A stretch of DNA of 64,000 bases. Source: Ga0077527 sp050250695. Lineage in GTDB: Bacteria; Pseudomonadota; Gammaproteobacteria; Burkholderiales; SG8-41. The position numbers were made by a program, and so were the translations under genes. Positions 23,546 to 32,084 of this stretch are shown piece after piece. Within the stretch, counting starts at the first letter, position 1, and each line of letters opens with the position of its first letter. The stretch is taken from contig JBFWOE010000001.1 in assembly GCA_050250695.1 (NCBI GenBank), positions 1 through 64,000 of the forward strand. Reading direction: 5' to 3'. The notes under the pieces are model-generated. The model saw only the letters and a list, made by a program, of their open reading frames with translations. It was not told where the DNA came from and did not search any database.

Positions 23546-23575
23546 ATTTTACGCTAGTTTTTCACCCACACGCAA
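23546..23575 (-). promoter_or_regulatory. Sigma-70-type promoter of the rpsP operon
   Basis: On the minus strand TTGCGT (complement of 23570-23575) and TAAAAT (complement of 23546-23551) are 18 bases apart. The leader to the rpsP ATG would be about 32 bases. The segment is followed by GACAGGAATCCGTC before the start codon, giving an AGGA ribosome-binding site. Confidence 0.6.
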
Positions 23576-23661
23576 CAATAGCGGTGCCACTCTCCAGTAC
23601 CTGCATGAATCGACGCAATATCCCGGAACAAAAATAAATATTTGATTTTAAAGGATAAATT

Positions 23662-24513
23662 ATGCCTGACCCTGGTCTCTCACCCGCCGCACGCATCTCG
23701 GCCGCGCTGCAAACGCGTTACGGCGCTCGATACGCCGCCAGCGATGACCAGCCCGGAAGCGCCGATCTGGCGCGAATAGCGGAGCACCGGTCCATCCGCC
23801 GTTATGCCGCGACTCCGGTGGACCCGGAACTGCTGCAGCTGCTGTTCGCCTGCGCACTGTCGGCGCCCAGCAAGAGCGACCTGCAACAGGCTGACATCAT
23901 CCATGTCGCCGATGCCGGCAAACGTGAACGCATAGTCGCCACCATTCCTGACATGAAATGGATACTGGACGCGCCGGTGTTCCTGGTGTTCTGCGGCAAC
24001 AACCGCCGTATCCGTCACATCGGCACCTGGCGCGGCAAACCCTTCGCCAACGAACATCTGGATCACTTCATGAATGCTGCAGTCGATGCCGGCATCGTGA
24101 TGATGAATTTCATCCGTGCCGCCGAAGCCGCGGGCCTCGGCACCTGTCCGATCAGCGCGATCCGTAACGCGGCCGCCGCAAACAGCCGCGAGCTCGGGCT
24201 GCCCGATGGCGTGTTTCCGGTCGCGGGCCTTTGCGTGGGTTACCCCGCAACGCCAGGGCACATCAGCCCGCGCTTGCCGCTGGAAGTCACTGTGCATACC
24301 GACCGCTACGACGAATCCCGGCTGCGCGACCATGTCGATGCCTACGACCGCAGACGGCATGCGCACCATGCATACGCCAAGCAGCGCCGCGTGGCGCAGT
24401 TCGGCGAGTCGGAATTCTACGGCTGGTCGGAAGACAAGGCGCGGCAGTACGCAGCACCGGAACGCGCGGATTTCGGGGACTACATCCGCAGCCAGGGATT
24501 CAGCCTGAAATAA
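23662..24513 (+). CDS. Nitroreductase-family FMN oxidoreductase (NfsA-like)
   Basis: A 283-residue flavoprotein of the nitroreductase superfamily. The family FMN-binding start is HRSIRRYAATPVDPELLQLL, followed by ACALSAPSKSDLQQ, then AVDAGIVMMNFIRAAEAAGLGTCPI and PVAGLCVGYPA, all expected for the NfsA/Frp group. It probably reduces nitro compounds, quinones or flavins with NAD(P)H in the cytosol. ATG 23662 is preceded by AAGGA in an A+T-rich segment. The C-terminus (FGESEFYGWSEDKARQYAAP) is longer than in minimal nitroreductases and typical for the NfsA branch. It is divergent from rpsP and convergent with ffh, so it is a single gene. The physiological substrate is unknown. Confidence 0.85.
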   Translation: MPDPGLSPAARISAALQTRYGARYAASDDQPGSADLARIAEHRSIRRYAATPVDPELLQLLFACALSAPSKSDLQQADIIHVADAGKRERIVATIPDMKWILDAPVFLVFCGNNRRIRHIGTWRGKPFANEHLDHFMNAAVDAGIVMMNFIRAAEAAGLGTCPISAIRNAAAANSRELGLPDGVFPVAGLCVGYPATPGHISPRLPLEVTVHTDRYDESRLRDHVDAYDRRRHAHHAYAKQRRVAQFGESEFYGWSEDKARQYAAPERADFGDYIRSQGFSLK

Positions 24514-24527
24514 CCGGGCGGCGCCGT

Positions 24528-25880
24528 TCAGCGCATGCCCGGAAACATGCCTTTCATCGAGCGCATCATTTTTGCCATGCCGCCCTTGGCCACCATTTTC
24601 ATCATTTTCTGGGTCTGCTCGAACTGGCTGAGCAGGCGGTTGACTTCCTGCACGCTGACGCCGGCGCCGGCGGCGATGCGCCGCTTGCGCGAAGCCTTGA
24701 TCAGTTCGGGTTTCGCACGCTCGTAAGGCGTCATGGAGTTGATGATGCCTTCGAGCCTGCGGATGGCCTTGTCGTCCATCTGCGGCGCCGCCTGCGCGGC
24801 CTGCGCGAATTGAGCCGGCAGCTTGTCCATCAGCGCACCCACGCCGCCCATCTTGCGCATCTGCGCCACCTGCTGCTTGAAATCCTCCAGGTCGAATCCT
24901 TTGCCGCTCTTGACCTTGCGCGCGAGTTTTTCGGCCTCCGCGTGATCCACCGACTTCTGCACATCCTCGATCAGCGACAGCACGTCGCCCATGCCGAGAA
25001 TGCGCGATGCCATGCGGTCGGGATGGAAAGCTTCGAGTCCGGTGAGTTTTTCACCGACGCCTGCGAACTTGACCGGTTTGCCGGTGACATGCCGAACCGA
25101 CAGCGCTGCGCCGCCGCGCGCATCGCCGTCGAGTTTGGTCAGGATCACGCCGGTCAGCGGCAAAGCGTCACCAAACGCCTTGGCGACGTTGACCGCATCC
25201 TGGCCCTGCATGGCGTCGACCACGAAGAGCGTTTCTACCGGATTCAGGGCCGCGTGCAGCGTGCGTATTTCCTGCATCATGGCCTCGTCGATCGCCAGCC
25301 GGCCGGCGGTATCGACAATCAGTACGTCGTGGAAATGCGTGCGCGCATGATGCAGCGCTGCCCGGGCAATTGCAGCCGGGCCGGTTTCCGCCGGCGCCTC
25401 ATAAAAATCAGCATCGACCTGCGCCGAGAGCACTTTCAACTGCTCGATCGCCGCCGGGCGGTAGATGTCGCAACTGGCAAGCAACACTTTCTTGCGCTGT
25501 TCGGTGCGCAACCAGCGCGCCAGCTTGCCCGCGGTCGTGGTTTTGCCGGCCCCCTGCAGACCAGCCAGCAGGATGACCGCGGGTGGCTGTGCGGCGAGGT
25601 TCAGCGATTCGCTGCGCTCACCCATCAGCGCAACGAGTTCGCGATGCACGACGCCAACCAGCGCCTGGCCCGGGGTCAGGCTGCCGATGACCTCCTGGCC
25701 CACGGCCTTCCCGCGTACCCGGTCGATGAATTCACGCACCACTGGCAGCGCGACGTCGGCCTCGAGCAGCGCGACCCGCACTTCGCGCAGTGCATCCTGG
25801 ATGTTGCTTTCGGTAAGGCGTGCTTCACCGCGCAGCGTCTTGACGACACGCGACAGCCGGCCGGTAAGGTTGTCAAACAT
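24528..25880 (-). CDS. ffh: Signal recognition particle protein Ffh
   Basis: A 450-residue SRP54 GTPase that binds 4.5S RNA and signal sequences for co-translational membrane targeting. Start MFDNLTGRLSRVVKTLRG is the standard N-terminus; upstream codons in frame are not conserved. The N domain carries ALREVRVALLEADVALPVV. The G domain has LQGAGKTTTAGKLA, DTAGR and TKLDGDARGGAAL. The C-terminal M domain is methionine-rich (QKMMKMVAKGGMAKMMRSMK) and forms the signal-peptide groove. It is divergent from the CcsA/YpjD-like gene by only 28 bases, an arrangement seen in many betaproteobacteria. The 4.5S RNA gene was not seen in the window. Confidence 0.97.
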   Translation of the reverse strand: MFDNLTGRLSRVVKTLRGEARLTESNIQDALREVRVALLEADVALPVVREFIDRVRGKAVGQEVIGSLTPGQALVGVVHRELVALMGERSESLNLAAQPPAVILLAGLQGAGKTTTAGKLARWLRTEQRKKVLLASCDIYRPAAIEQLKVLSAQVDADFYEAPAETGPAAIARAALHHARTHFHDVLIVDTAGRLAIDEAMMQEIRTLHAALNPVETLFVVDAMQGQDAVNVAKAFGDALPLTGVILTKLDGDARGGAALSVRHVTGKPVKFAGVGEKLTGLEAFHPDRMASRILGMGDVLSLIEDVQKSVDHAEAEKLARKVKSGKGFDLEDFKQQVAQMRKMGGVGALMDKLPAQFAQAAQAAPQMDDKAIRRLEGIINSMTPYERAKPELIKASRKRRIAAGAGVSVQEVNRLLSQFEQTQKMMKMVAKGGMAKMMRSMKGMFPGMR

Positions 25881-25908
25881 GGGTTGTGCGTTCGGGTAAA
25901 CTTGAAAG

Positions 25909-26733
25909 ATGCAGGACATTTTACCGTATCTCATCAGCGCGCTTCTCTACGCGGTGATGGCGGTCTACTTCTGGCGACTGCACTGGTCGGCGACGGCACA
26001 CGCGCCGGTCACTGCGCGATCCACTGCGGAACGCCTCGGCGTGCTGATCGCACTCGGTGTGCACACGGCCGTGCTGTTCGGCGCGATGTTTTCCGGCAAC
26101 ACGATGCGCATCGGTGTCGGCGACGCCGTTTCCGCGATCCTGTGGCTGACCGTTCTGATTTACTGGTTGGGCAGCCTGTTCTACCGCCTGGAGGGACTGC
26201 AGGCGCTGATCATGCCGGCCGCCGCGCTCGCAACCCTGCTGCCGGCGCTGTTCCCCGCAGCTAGACCGCTGCCGAATACAGAACTGGTCGCCTTCAAGCT
26301 GCATCTGGTGATTTCGATGCTCGCCTACAGCCTGTTCACGATCGCGTCGCTGCACGTGCTGCTGATGGCGATGCTGGAACGGCGGCTGCACCAGGGCGTG
26401 CTGCCCGCCGGGCTGCAGAAACTGCCACCCCTGCTGACCATGGAAACGCTGCTGTTCCGCATCATCTGGGCGGGATTCGTCATGCTTTCGCTGACGCTGG
26501 CCAGCGGCGTGCTGTTTTCCGAGGAACTGTTCGGCAAGGCCGCGCGGCTCAACCACAAGACCATTTTCGGTTTCGTTTCCTGGCTGGTGTTCGGCGCCCT
26601 GCTGTTCGGCCGTCATTTTCACGGCTGGCGCGGACGCGTCGCCGTGCGCTGGACGCTTGCCGGTTTTCTGTTGCTGGTATTGGCCTATCTGGGCAGCAAG
26701 TTCGTGCTTGAAGTGCTGCTCGGCCGCGGCTGA
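25909..26733 (+). CDS. CcsA/YpjD-like cytochrome c assembly-type inner membrane protein
   Basis: A 274-residue integral membrane protein with about eight predicted helices, belonging to the CcmC/CcsA-type family (PF01578) and matching the E. coli YpjD position next to ffh. Visible hydrophobic segments include ISALLYAVMAVYFW, LGVLIALGVHTAVLFGAMF, LVISMLAYSLFTIASLHVLL and FGFVSWLVFGALLFG. Histidines in VHTAVLF, KLHLVISML and SLHVLL are candidate heme contacts, but I do not see the classical Trp-rich heme motif of CcmC/CcmF. Its molecular role is therefore open. It is followed 50 bases later by the CorC/HlyC-type gene on the same strand, again as in the ypjD-yfjD pair of E. coli. Confidence 0.83.
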   Translation: MQDILPYLISALLYAVMAVYFWRLHWSATAHAPVTARSTAERLGVLIALGVHTAVLFGAMFSGNTMRIGVGDAVSAILWLTVLIYWLGSLFYRLEGLQALIMPAAALATLLPALFPAARPLPNTELVAFKLHLVISMLAYSLFTIASLHVLLMAMLERRLHQGVLPAGLQKLPPLLTMETLLFRIIWAGFVMLSLTLASGVLFSEELFGKAARLNHKTIFGFVSWLVFGALLFGRHFHGWRGRVAVRWTLAGFLLLVLAYLGSKFVLEVLLGRG

Positions 26734-26783
26734 TACGGCCTGCGCCAACAACCATCGTGCCGCTGCAGCCCTGAGGTGCCCAT

Positions 26784-28070
26784 ATGGAAGTACTGATACT
26801 TGTCTGCCTGATCCTGCTCAACGGGGCGTTCGCCATGTCGGAGGTCGCGTTGCTGACCGCGCGGCAGTCCAAGCTCGCCACTCTTGCACAAAGGGGTGAC
26901 AAACTTGCCGCCGCAGCGGTCAAGCTCAGCGCGGAACCGACGCGATTCCTGTCGACGGTACAGATCGGAATTACCTCGATCGGCCTGCTCAACGGCATCG
27001 TCGGCGAAGCCATACTCGCAGAACCTTTTGCGGCATGGCTGCGCTTGCAGGGCATGGAAGTCAAGCTCAGCAACATAATCGCCACGGCGGTCGTCGTCGT
27101 CGGCGTCACCTATTTTTCCATTGTCGTCGGCGAAATCGTACCCAAGCGGCTGGGTCAGCACAGCGCGGAAAACATTTCGCGTTTTGTATCGTGGCCCATG
27201 CGCGGCCTGGCATTCATCACCGCGCCTTTCGTCCAGCTGCTGACGGTTTCCACGGACGCGGTACTGCGGGTGGCACTCAAGGTCCTGCGAATGCAGCCGG
27301 CCGATTCGGGTGCGCAGCCGCTGTCCATCGACGAGATCCGCACCATCGTGCTCGAATCATCGAACGTCCTGCCGAAAAAACATGCCTCGGTATTGCTCAA
27401 CCTGCTGGAGATCGGCGCCAGCACCGTCGACGACATCATGGTGCCGCGCAACCAGATCGAGGGCGTCGACATCGACCTGCCGATCGAAGACCTGGCGCAA
27501 CAGTTGTCCACGGCGCACCACCGCCGGGTCGTGGTCTACCAGGATCAGCTGGATAACGTAATCGGCACGTTGCGCGTGCGGCACGTGCTGACACTGATCC
27601 AGCGCGAAGAACTGACCCGGGAGAGCCTGCAGGAGCTGGTGCGGGAACCCTATTTCGTCCCTTCCGCCACACCGCTGCTGTCGCAGATCCAGAATTTCCA
27701 GGAGCACGAGGATCGTGTCAGCCTGGTGGTGGACGAATACGGCGAGATCATGGGCCTGGTCACCCTCGAGGACATCCTTGAGGAAATCATCGGTGAGTTC
27801 ACCACGCAGTCGCCGCTGACTGCTCGCGGGCTGCACCGGCAGCCGGACGGCAGCTACGTGGTCGAGGGCAGCATCCTGTTGCGCGAACTCAACCGCAAGC
27901 TCGGCTTCAGTTTCCCGCTGGACGGTCCGAAGACCCTGAACGGGCTGATACTCGAGCATCTGCAGGACATCCCGGAGCCTAATACCAGCGTGCGGATTGC
28001 GGGCCATCCGCTGGAAATCGTCCAGACCCAAGACCGGGTGATCAAAAGCGTCAGGTTACTGGCACCCTGA
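26784..28070 (+). CDS. CorC/HlyC (CNNM) family transporter or Mg2+ efflux-type protein
   Basis: A 428-residue inner-membrane protein with the standard three-part layout: an N-terminal DUF21/CNNM membrane domain (about 1-190) containing LLNGAFAMSEVALLTARQ and VVGEIVPKRLGQ, a paired CBS domain (about 205-330) with IMVPRNQIEGVD and VVDEYGEIMGLVTLEDILEE, and a C-terminal CorC_HlyC domain (about 345-425) with VEGSILLRELNRKLG. The family includes CorB/YfjD and is linked to Mg2+/Co2+ transport or resistance; CBS pairs usually bind adenine nucleotides. The gene is downstream of the CcsA/YpjD-like gene and is probably co-transcribed with it. The family name haemolysin is historical and not a function. 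Confidence 0.87.
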   Translation: MEVLILVCLILLNGAFAMSEVALLTARQSKLATLAQRGDKLAAAAVKLSAEPTRFLSTVQIGITSIGLLNGIVGEAILAEPFAAWLRLQGMEVKLSNIIATAVVVVGVTYFSIVVGEIVPKRLGQHSAENISRFVSWPMRGLAFITAPFVQLLTVSTDAVLRVALKVLRMQPADSGAQPLSIDEIRTIVLESSNVLPKKHASVLLNLLEIGASTVDDIMVPRNQIEGVDIDLPIEDLAQQLSTAHHRRVVVYQDQLDNVIGTLRVRHVLTLIQREELTRESLQELVREPYFVPSATPLLSQIQNFQEHEDRVSLVVDEYGEIMGLVTLEDILEEIIGEFTTQSPLTARGLHRQPDGSYVVEGSILLRELNRKLGFSFPLDGPKTLNGLILEHLQDIPEPNTSVRIAGHPLEIVQTQDRVIKSVRLLAP

Positions 28071-28108
28071 GCCGGTCGCAGGGCCATCACCCACCGTGGA
28101 ATGCAGCC

Positions 28109-28137
28109 TTTACAAAGGCCTGCAGGAAAGGCATTAT
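28109..28137 (+). promoter_or_regulatory. Sigma-70-type promoter of pilC
   Basis: TTTACA (28109-28114) and CATTAT (28132-28137) are separated by 17 bases. A start near 28144 leaves a leader of about 48 bases to the pilC ATG. The presence of a promoter here agrees with the absence of pilB upstream. Confidence 0.45.
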
Positions 28138-28191
28138 TCCCCGATGGCCAATCGTAACTTATTGGTTCATTGAGAGATTTTGGAGGCCCGA

Positions 28192-29415
28192 ATGGCTACC
28201 GCCGCAGCACGTAAAGCAGAAATCAAGGAATTCACGTTCCGCTGGGTCGGTCAGGACCGCGCAGGAAAAACCGTGCGCGGGGAAATGCAGGCCACCGGCG
28301 AAGCCCAGGTCAATGCGACACTGCGTCGCCAGGGTATCAAGATCGTCGAGGTCAAAAAGCAGCGCATGGGTACGGGGGGCACCGTAACCGACAAGGACAT
28401 CACGCTGTTCACCCGCCAGCTGGCAACGATGATGAAATCTGGCGTGCCGCTGCTGCAGGCCTTCGACATCGTCGGCAAGGGCCACAGCAATCCCGCCGTC
28501 GCACGGCTGCTGATGACCATCAAGTCCGACGTCGAGACCGGGATGAACCTGAAGCAGGCCTTCGAAAAACACCCCCTGCATTTTGATCCGTTGTTCTGCA
28601 ACCTGGTCGGGGCCGGCGAGGCTGCAGGTATCCTGGAGAGCCTGCTCGACCGCCTGGCCACCTACAAGGAAAAAATCCTCGGTATCAAGGCCAAGATCAA
28701 GTCGGCGCTTTTTTATCCCATAGCGATTATCGTGGTCGCCGTGGTAATTACCGCGATCATCATGATCTTCGTGATCCCGGCGTTCAAGGAAGTGTTCAAA
28801 AGCTTCGGCGCAGACCTGCCGACGCCCACGCTGATCGTGATGGCCATTTCAGATTTTGTGGTAGCCAACTGGTTTTTCCTGTTCGGCGGCGCAGGTGTCG
28901 CGATCTACGCGTTTTTCTGGACCTGGAAACGTTCAACAAAAATGCAGATTTTTATGGATCGGTTGATCCTGCGCGTCCCCGTGTTCGGCGACCTGATCCG
29001 CAAATCATCCATTGCGCGCTGGACGCGGACGCTGGCCACGATGTTTGCCGCCGGCGTGCCGCTGGTCGAAGCGCTGAGTTCGGTTGCCGGTGCCGCGGGC
29101 AATTACGAATACTACGTTGCCACAAAAAAAATCCAGAGCGAGGTTGCAACCGGCGCCAGCCTGACCTCGTCGATGCAGGGCGCCGATGTTTTCCCGAGCA
29201 TGGTGATCCAGATGACGATGATCGGCGAAGAAGCCGGCTCCCTTGACGCCATGCTGGGCAAAGTTGCCGACTTCTTTGAACAGGAAGTCGACGACGCCGT
29301 CGAGGCATTGTCCAGCCTGATGGAGCCGATGATCATGGTGGTGCTGGGTACGCTGATCGGTGGCATGGTGATCGCCATGTACCTGCCGATTTTCAAACTG
29401 GGATCCGCCGTATAA
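28192..29415 (+). CDS. pilC: Type IV pilus inner-membrane platform protein PilC
   Basis: A 407-residue inner-membrane protein on which the pilus assembly and retraction ATPases work. ATG 28192 is chosen because GGAGG lies six bases upstream. Two T2SSF (GspF) domains are present at about 70-195 and 275-398, each starting with a conserved pattern: FTRQLATMMKSGVPLLQAFD in the first and WTRTLATMFAAGVPLVEAL in the second. Membrane helices are visible near 172-195, 222-245 and 375-398. The N-terminus carries the cytoplasmic FRWVGQDRAGKTVRGEM segment. pilD follows after 98 bases with an intervening hairpin. The usual upstream partner pilB is not here; a CorC-type gene takes its place. Confidence 0.95.
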   Translation: MATAAARKAEIKEFTFRWVGQDRAGKTVRGEMQATGEAQVNATLRRQGIKIVEVKKQRMGTGGTVTDKDITLFTRQLATMMKSGVPLLQAFDIVGKGHSNPAVARLLMTIKSDVETGMNLKQAFEKHPLHFDPLFCNLVGAGEAAGILESLLDRLATYKEKILGIKAKIKSALFYPIAIIVVAVVITAIIMIFVIPAFKEVFKSFGADLPTPTLIVMAISDFVVANWFFLFGGAGVAIYAFFWTWKRSTKMQIFMDRLILRVPVFGDLIRKSSIARWTRTLATMFAAGVPLVEALSSVAGAAGNYEYYVATKKIQSEVATGASLTSSMQGADVFPSMVIQMTMIGEEAGSLDAMLGKVADFFEQEVDDAVEALSSLMEPMIMVVLGTLIGGMVIAMYLPIFKLGSAV

Positions 29416-29417
29416 CC

Positions 29418-29443
29418 GGGATGGCGCGCGGACGCGCCATCCC
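29418..29443 (+). other. Strong hairpin between pilC and pilD
   Basis: GGGATGGCGCG and CGCGCCATCCC pair perfectly over 11 bp around a CGGA loop, starting two bases after the pilC stop. No T run follows, so it is not a classical terminator. It may protect the pilC mRNA 3' end or attenuate transcription into pilD. Confidence 0.5.
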
Positions 29444-29513
29444 CCGCCCGGCTGGCAATGCGGCCAGCCACCCGCCGCAACGTGTCCCCTAATCCCGGAT
29501 ACCGGCCCCGACC

Positions 29514-30365
29514 ATGACCAGCTTACTGACGAATCCGCCCGTATTTGCCGTCTGCGCCATGCTGTTCGGCCTGTGCGTCGGCAGCTTCCTCAATGTCGTC
29601 ATCCACCGCCTGCCGAAAATGATGGAACGGCAATGGCGCGCCGAGTGCGCCGAACTGGCAGGGCAGGAGCCGCAGGCGCACGAGCGCTACAACCTGGTCG
29701 TACCCCGCTCGGCCTGCCCTGCCTGCGGCCACCGGATTTCGGCCCTGGAAAACATTCCGGTCGCCAGTTGGCTCGCGCTGCGTGGCAAATGCTCCGGCTG
29801 CGGCGGCGCCATTTCACCGCGATACCCCGCAGTGGAAATCCTCACCGGTATCCTCTCGGGTTACGTGGCCTGGCACTTCGGTTATGGCTGGGCCGCGGCC
29901 GGCGCTCTGATTTTTACCTGGGCGATGATTGCACTGACATTCATCGACCTGGATACCTTCTACCTGCCCGACAGCATCACCTTGCCGCTGCTGTGGCTTG
30001 GGCTGCTTTTCAACATCAACGCCACTTACTCTCCACTGCACTCCGCCGTGATCGGCGCCGCCGCGGGTTATCTTTCGCTGTGGAGCGTGTACTGGATATT
30101 CAAGTGGGCGACCGGCAAGGAGGGCATGGGCTACGGCGACTTCAAGCTGCTGGCGGCCATCGGCGCCTGGCTGGGCTGGGAGATGCTGCCGCTGACCGTC
30201 CTGCTGTCGTCGATGGTCGGTGCCGTCATTGGCATCGGCCTGATCGTTTTCGCCGGGCGCGGCCGCAGCATCCCGATCCCGTTCGGCCCCTACCTTGCCA
30301 TCGCCGGAATGATCGCACTGCTTCATGGGCAGGGGCTGACCCGGGCCTATCTCGGACCGCTCTGA
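29514..30365 (+). CDS. pilD: Prepilin peptidase / N-methyltransferase PilD
   Basis: A 283-residue inner-membrane aspartic protease that cleaves and N-methylates type IV prepilins and type II secretion pseudopilins. The cytoplasmic four-cysteine methyltransferase domain is intact: SACPACGH and GKCSGCGG. The two catalytic aspartates lie in FIDLDTFYLPD and in the signature GYGDFKLLAAIGAWLG. Around eight membrane segments are predicted, the first being FAVCAMLFGLCVGSFLNVVI. It follows pilC and is separated by three bases from coaE, the typical pilD-coaE arrangement. Length agrees with P. aeruginosa PilD. Confidence 0.96.
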   Translation: MTSLLTNPPVFAVCAMLFGLCVGSFLNVVIHRLPKMMERQWRAECAELAGQEPQAHERYNLVVPRSACPACGHRISALENIPVASWLALRGKCSGCGGAISPRYPAVEILTGILSGYVAWHFGYGWAAAGALIFTWAMIALTFIDLDTFYLPDSITLPLLWLGLLFNINATYSPLHSAVIGAAAGYLSLWSVYWIFKWATGKEGMGYGDFKLLAAIGAWLGWEMLPLTVLLSSMVGAVIGIGLIVFAGRGRSIPIPFGPYLAIAGMIALLHGQGLTRAYLGPL

Positions 30366-30368
30366 AAC

Positions 30369-30986
30369 ATGCCGTACTGCATCGGACTTACCGGCGGCAT
30401 CGGATCCGGCAAATCCCGTGCAGCAGCGCTTTTCGGCGAACTGGGCGCCGAAGTCATCGATACCGATGAAATCTCGCACGAACTCACCCGCCCGGACGGA
30501 TCGGCAATGCCTGGCATCATCGCCGCCTTCGGACCAAAGGTTGTCGCTGCCAATGGCGGTCTGGACCGTGCCGCAATGCGCGAACTGGTGTTTGCAGACC
30601 CGGGAGGACGGGCGCGCCTGGAAGGCATACTGCACCCGCTGATCGGCGGGCTTGCACGCGCCAGGGTCGCCAAATCCGTCGCTCCCTACGTGCTTCTGGT
30701 AGTGCCTCTGCTGCTGGAAAAGGGCGGTTACCGCGACCTCGTCCAGCGGGTGCTGGTCATCGACTGCGAAGAATCGCTGCAGTTGACCCGGACCATGCAG
30801 CGCAACAACCTGACCGAAAATGCGGTACGCGCCATCATGGCCGCGCAGCTGCCACGGCAACAGCGGCTGGCCGCCGCTGATGACATCATCCGCAACGACG
30901 GCGACATCCCCAGATTGCGCAAGCAGGTTGAGGCCCTTCATCAGCAATACCTGAAGCTGTCCGGCATTACGGCGAATCGCGGCTGA
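30369..30986 (+). CDS. coaE: Dephospho-CoA kinase
   Basis: A 205-residue P-loop kinase that phosphorylates the 3'-OH of dephospho-CoA, the last step of CoA biosynthesis. Walker A is GGIGSGKSRAA near residue 10. Other family blocks are VIDTDEISHELTRP, HPLIGGLARARV, VVPLLLEKGGYRDLVQRVLVID (split here as VVPLLLEKGGYRD and VLVID), and the lid segment MQRNNLTENAVRAIMAAQLPR. The position after pilD with a three-base gap is conserved in beta- and gammaproteobacteria. All key residues seem present. Confidence 0.95.
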   Translation: MPYCIGLTGGIGSGKSRAAALFGELGAEVIDTDEISHELTRPDGSAMPGIIAAFGPKVVAANGGLDRAAMRELVFADPGGRARLEGILHPLIGGLARARVAKSVAPYVLLVVPLLLEKGGYRDLVQRVLVIDCEESLQLTRTMQRNNLTENAVRAIMAAQLPRQQRLAAADDIIRNDGDIPRLRKQVEALHQQYLKLSGITANRG

Positions 30987-31085
30987 ATTCGTTTTACCGG
31001 GACGGCTTAAGCCTTTATTTTTTCTGGTTTTTGTCCGATACTCCCGCAACTGAATTCAAACCTTACTCCATCGGGCGTCCCGGCC

Positions 31086-31841
31086 GTGATTGTCTACGAG
31101 CATCCCCTGAGCGAGCGCGTGCGGACCTTGCTGCGCCTGGAGCACCTGTTTGACCGCATCGACTATTTCCAGGGCAAAAATGACGGCCCGGAACACCATG
31201 TCGCATTGCTGCTGATTTTCGAAATACTCGAAGTCGCCAGTCGGGCCGACCTCAAGTCCGATTTGCTGCAGGAGCTCGAACGCCAGAAGCAAACGCTTGA
31301 AGTGCTGCGCGACAATCCCGACATTTCGGAAGAGGCGCTGGACAATGTGTTGTGGCAGATCGACCAGGCTTCCGCCCGGCTCTACCAGGCTTCGGGCAAA
31401 GTTGGCCAGGAGCTGCGCGAAAACGAATGGTTGATGAGCATCAAACAGCGCACCGGCATCCCGGGAGGCGTCTGCGAATTCGACCTGCCGTCCTACCACT
31501 ACTGGCTGCAGCAATCCCCCGACCAGCGGCGGCACGACCTGCAACAGTGGCTGGCGCCTTTCATGCCCACGCGCGATGCGATCAGCATCGTGCTGCGCCT
31601 GCTGCGCGAAAGCGGCAAGACCACCACCCAGACCGCACACCAGGGCGTCTACCAGCAGATGATGGCTGGACGCCTGGCGCAAATGCTGCGCATCCGGCTC
31701 TCCGGCGACTATTCCTGCATACCCGAGATCAGTGCCAACAAGTACGCGCTGAACATCCGCTTCACCACGCAGGAAGGCATACAGCGCCCCAAGGCAGCGG
31801 ATACCGACGTCGATTTTGAACTGACTTTCTGCAACCTCTGA
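31086..31841 (+). CDS. zapD: Cell division protein ZapD
   Basis: A 251-residue cytosolic protein that bundles FtsZ protofilaments at the Z ring. The frame begins with GTG at 31086: VIVYEHPLSERVRTLLRLEHLF is the typical ZapD N-terminus (YE.PL.ER.R..LRLE.LF). Central helical blocks (ILEVASRADLKSDLLQELER) and the C-terminal beta domain (GRLAQMLRIRLSGDYSCIPEIS, NKYALNIRF) match the family. It is 100 bases after coaE and three bases before yacG; coaE-zapD-yacG order is standard. Length is close to the 247-residue E. coli protein. The ribosome-binding site is weak. Confidence 0.94.
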   Translation: MIVYEHPLSERVRTLLRLEHLFDRIDYFQGKNDGPEHHVALLLIFEILEVASRADLKSDLLQELERQKQTLEVLRDNPDISEEALDNVLWQIDQASARLYQASGKVGQELRENEWLMSIKQRTGIPGGVCEFDLPSYHYWLQQSPDQRRHDLQQWLAPFMPTRDAISIVLRLLRESGKTTTQTAHQGVYQQMMAGRLAQMLRIRLSGDYSCIPEISANKYALNIRFTTQEGIQRPKAADTDVDFELTFCNL

Positions 31842-31844
31842 GTC

Positions 31845-32054
31845 ATGACCGTCAGACTGGTGGCATGCCCGCAGTGCGGTGCAAGCGCAGAATGGAACCC
31901 GGAGAACCGCTTCCGGCCGTTCTGTTCCGAGCGCTGCAAGATGATCGACCTCGGTGCCTGGGCTACCGAACGCTACCGGGTACCCGTTGTCGAGCTTGAC
32001 GATGCTGAATTGCCTACGGAAGATCTCGAGGAACGCAACCCGCGACCGAGCTAG
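31845..32054 (+). CDS. yacG: DNA gyrase inhibitor YacG (zinc-binding)
   Basis: A 69-residue zinc protein. The four ligands are in ACPQCGA and FCSERCKMID, giving Cys-x2-Cys and Cys-x3-Cys, as in YacG. The conserved RPFCSERCKMIDLGAW block and following acidic tail (ELDDAELPTEDLEE) fit the family. YacG binds GyrB and inhibits gyrase supercoiling in E. coli. It follows zapD by three bases and closes the plus-strand pilC-to-yacG group; the next gene is convergent. Confidence 0.94.
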   Translation: MTVRLVACPQCGASAEWNPENRFRPFCSERCKMIDLGAWATERYRVPVVELDDAELPTEDLEERNPRPS

Positions 32055-32084
32055 CGGCAACCGGACCGGTTTCGCACCCGCCGC

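Noticed and set aside
24231..26264. A 677-codon plus-strand frame across the nitroreductase end and ffh
   Set aside because: It crosses three real genes and has shadow-type composition.
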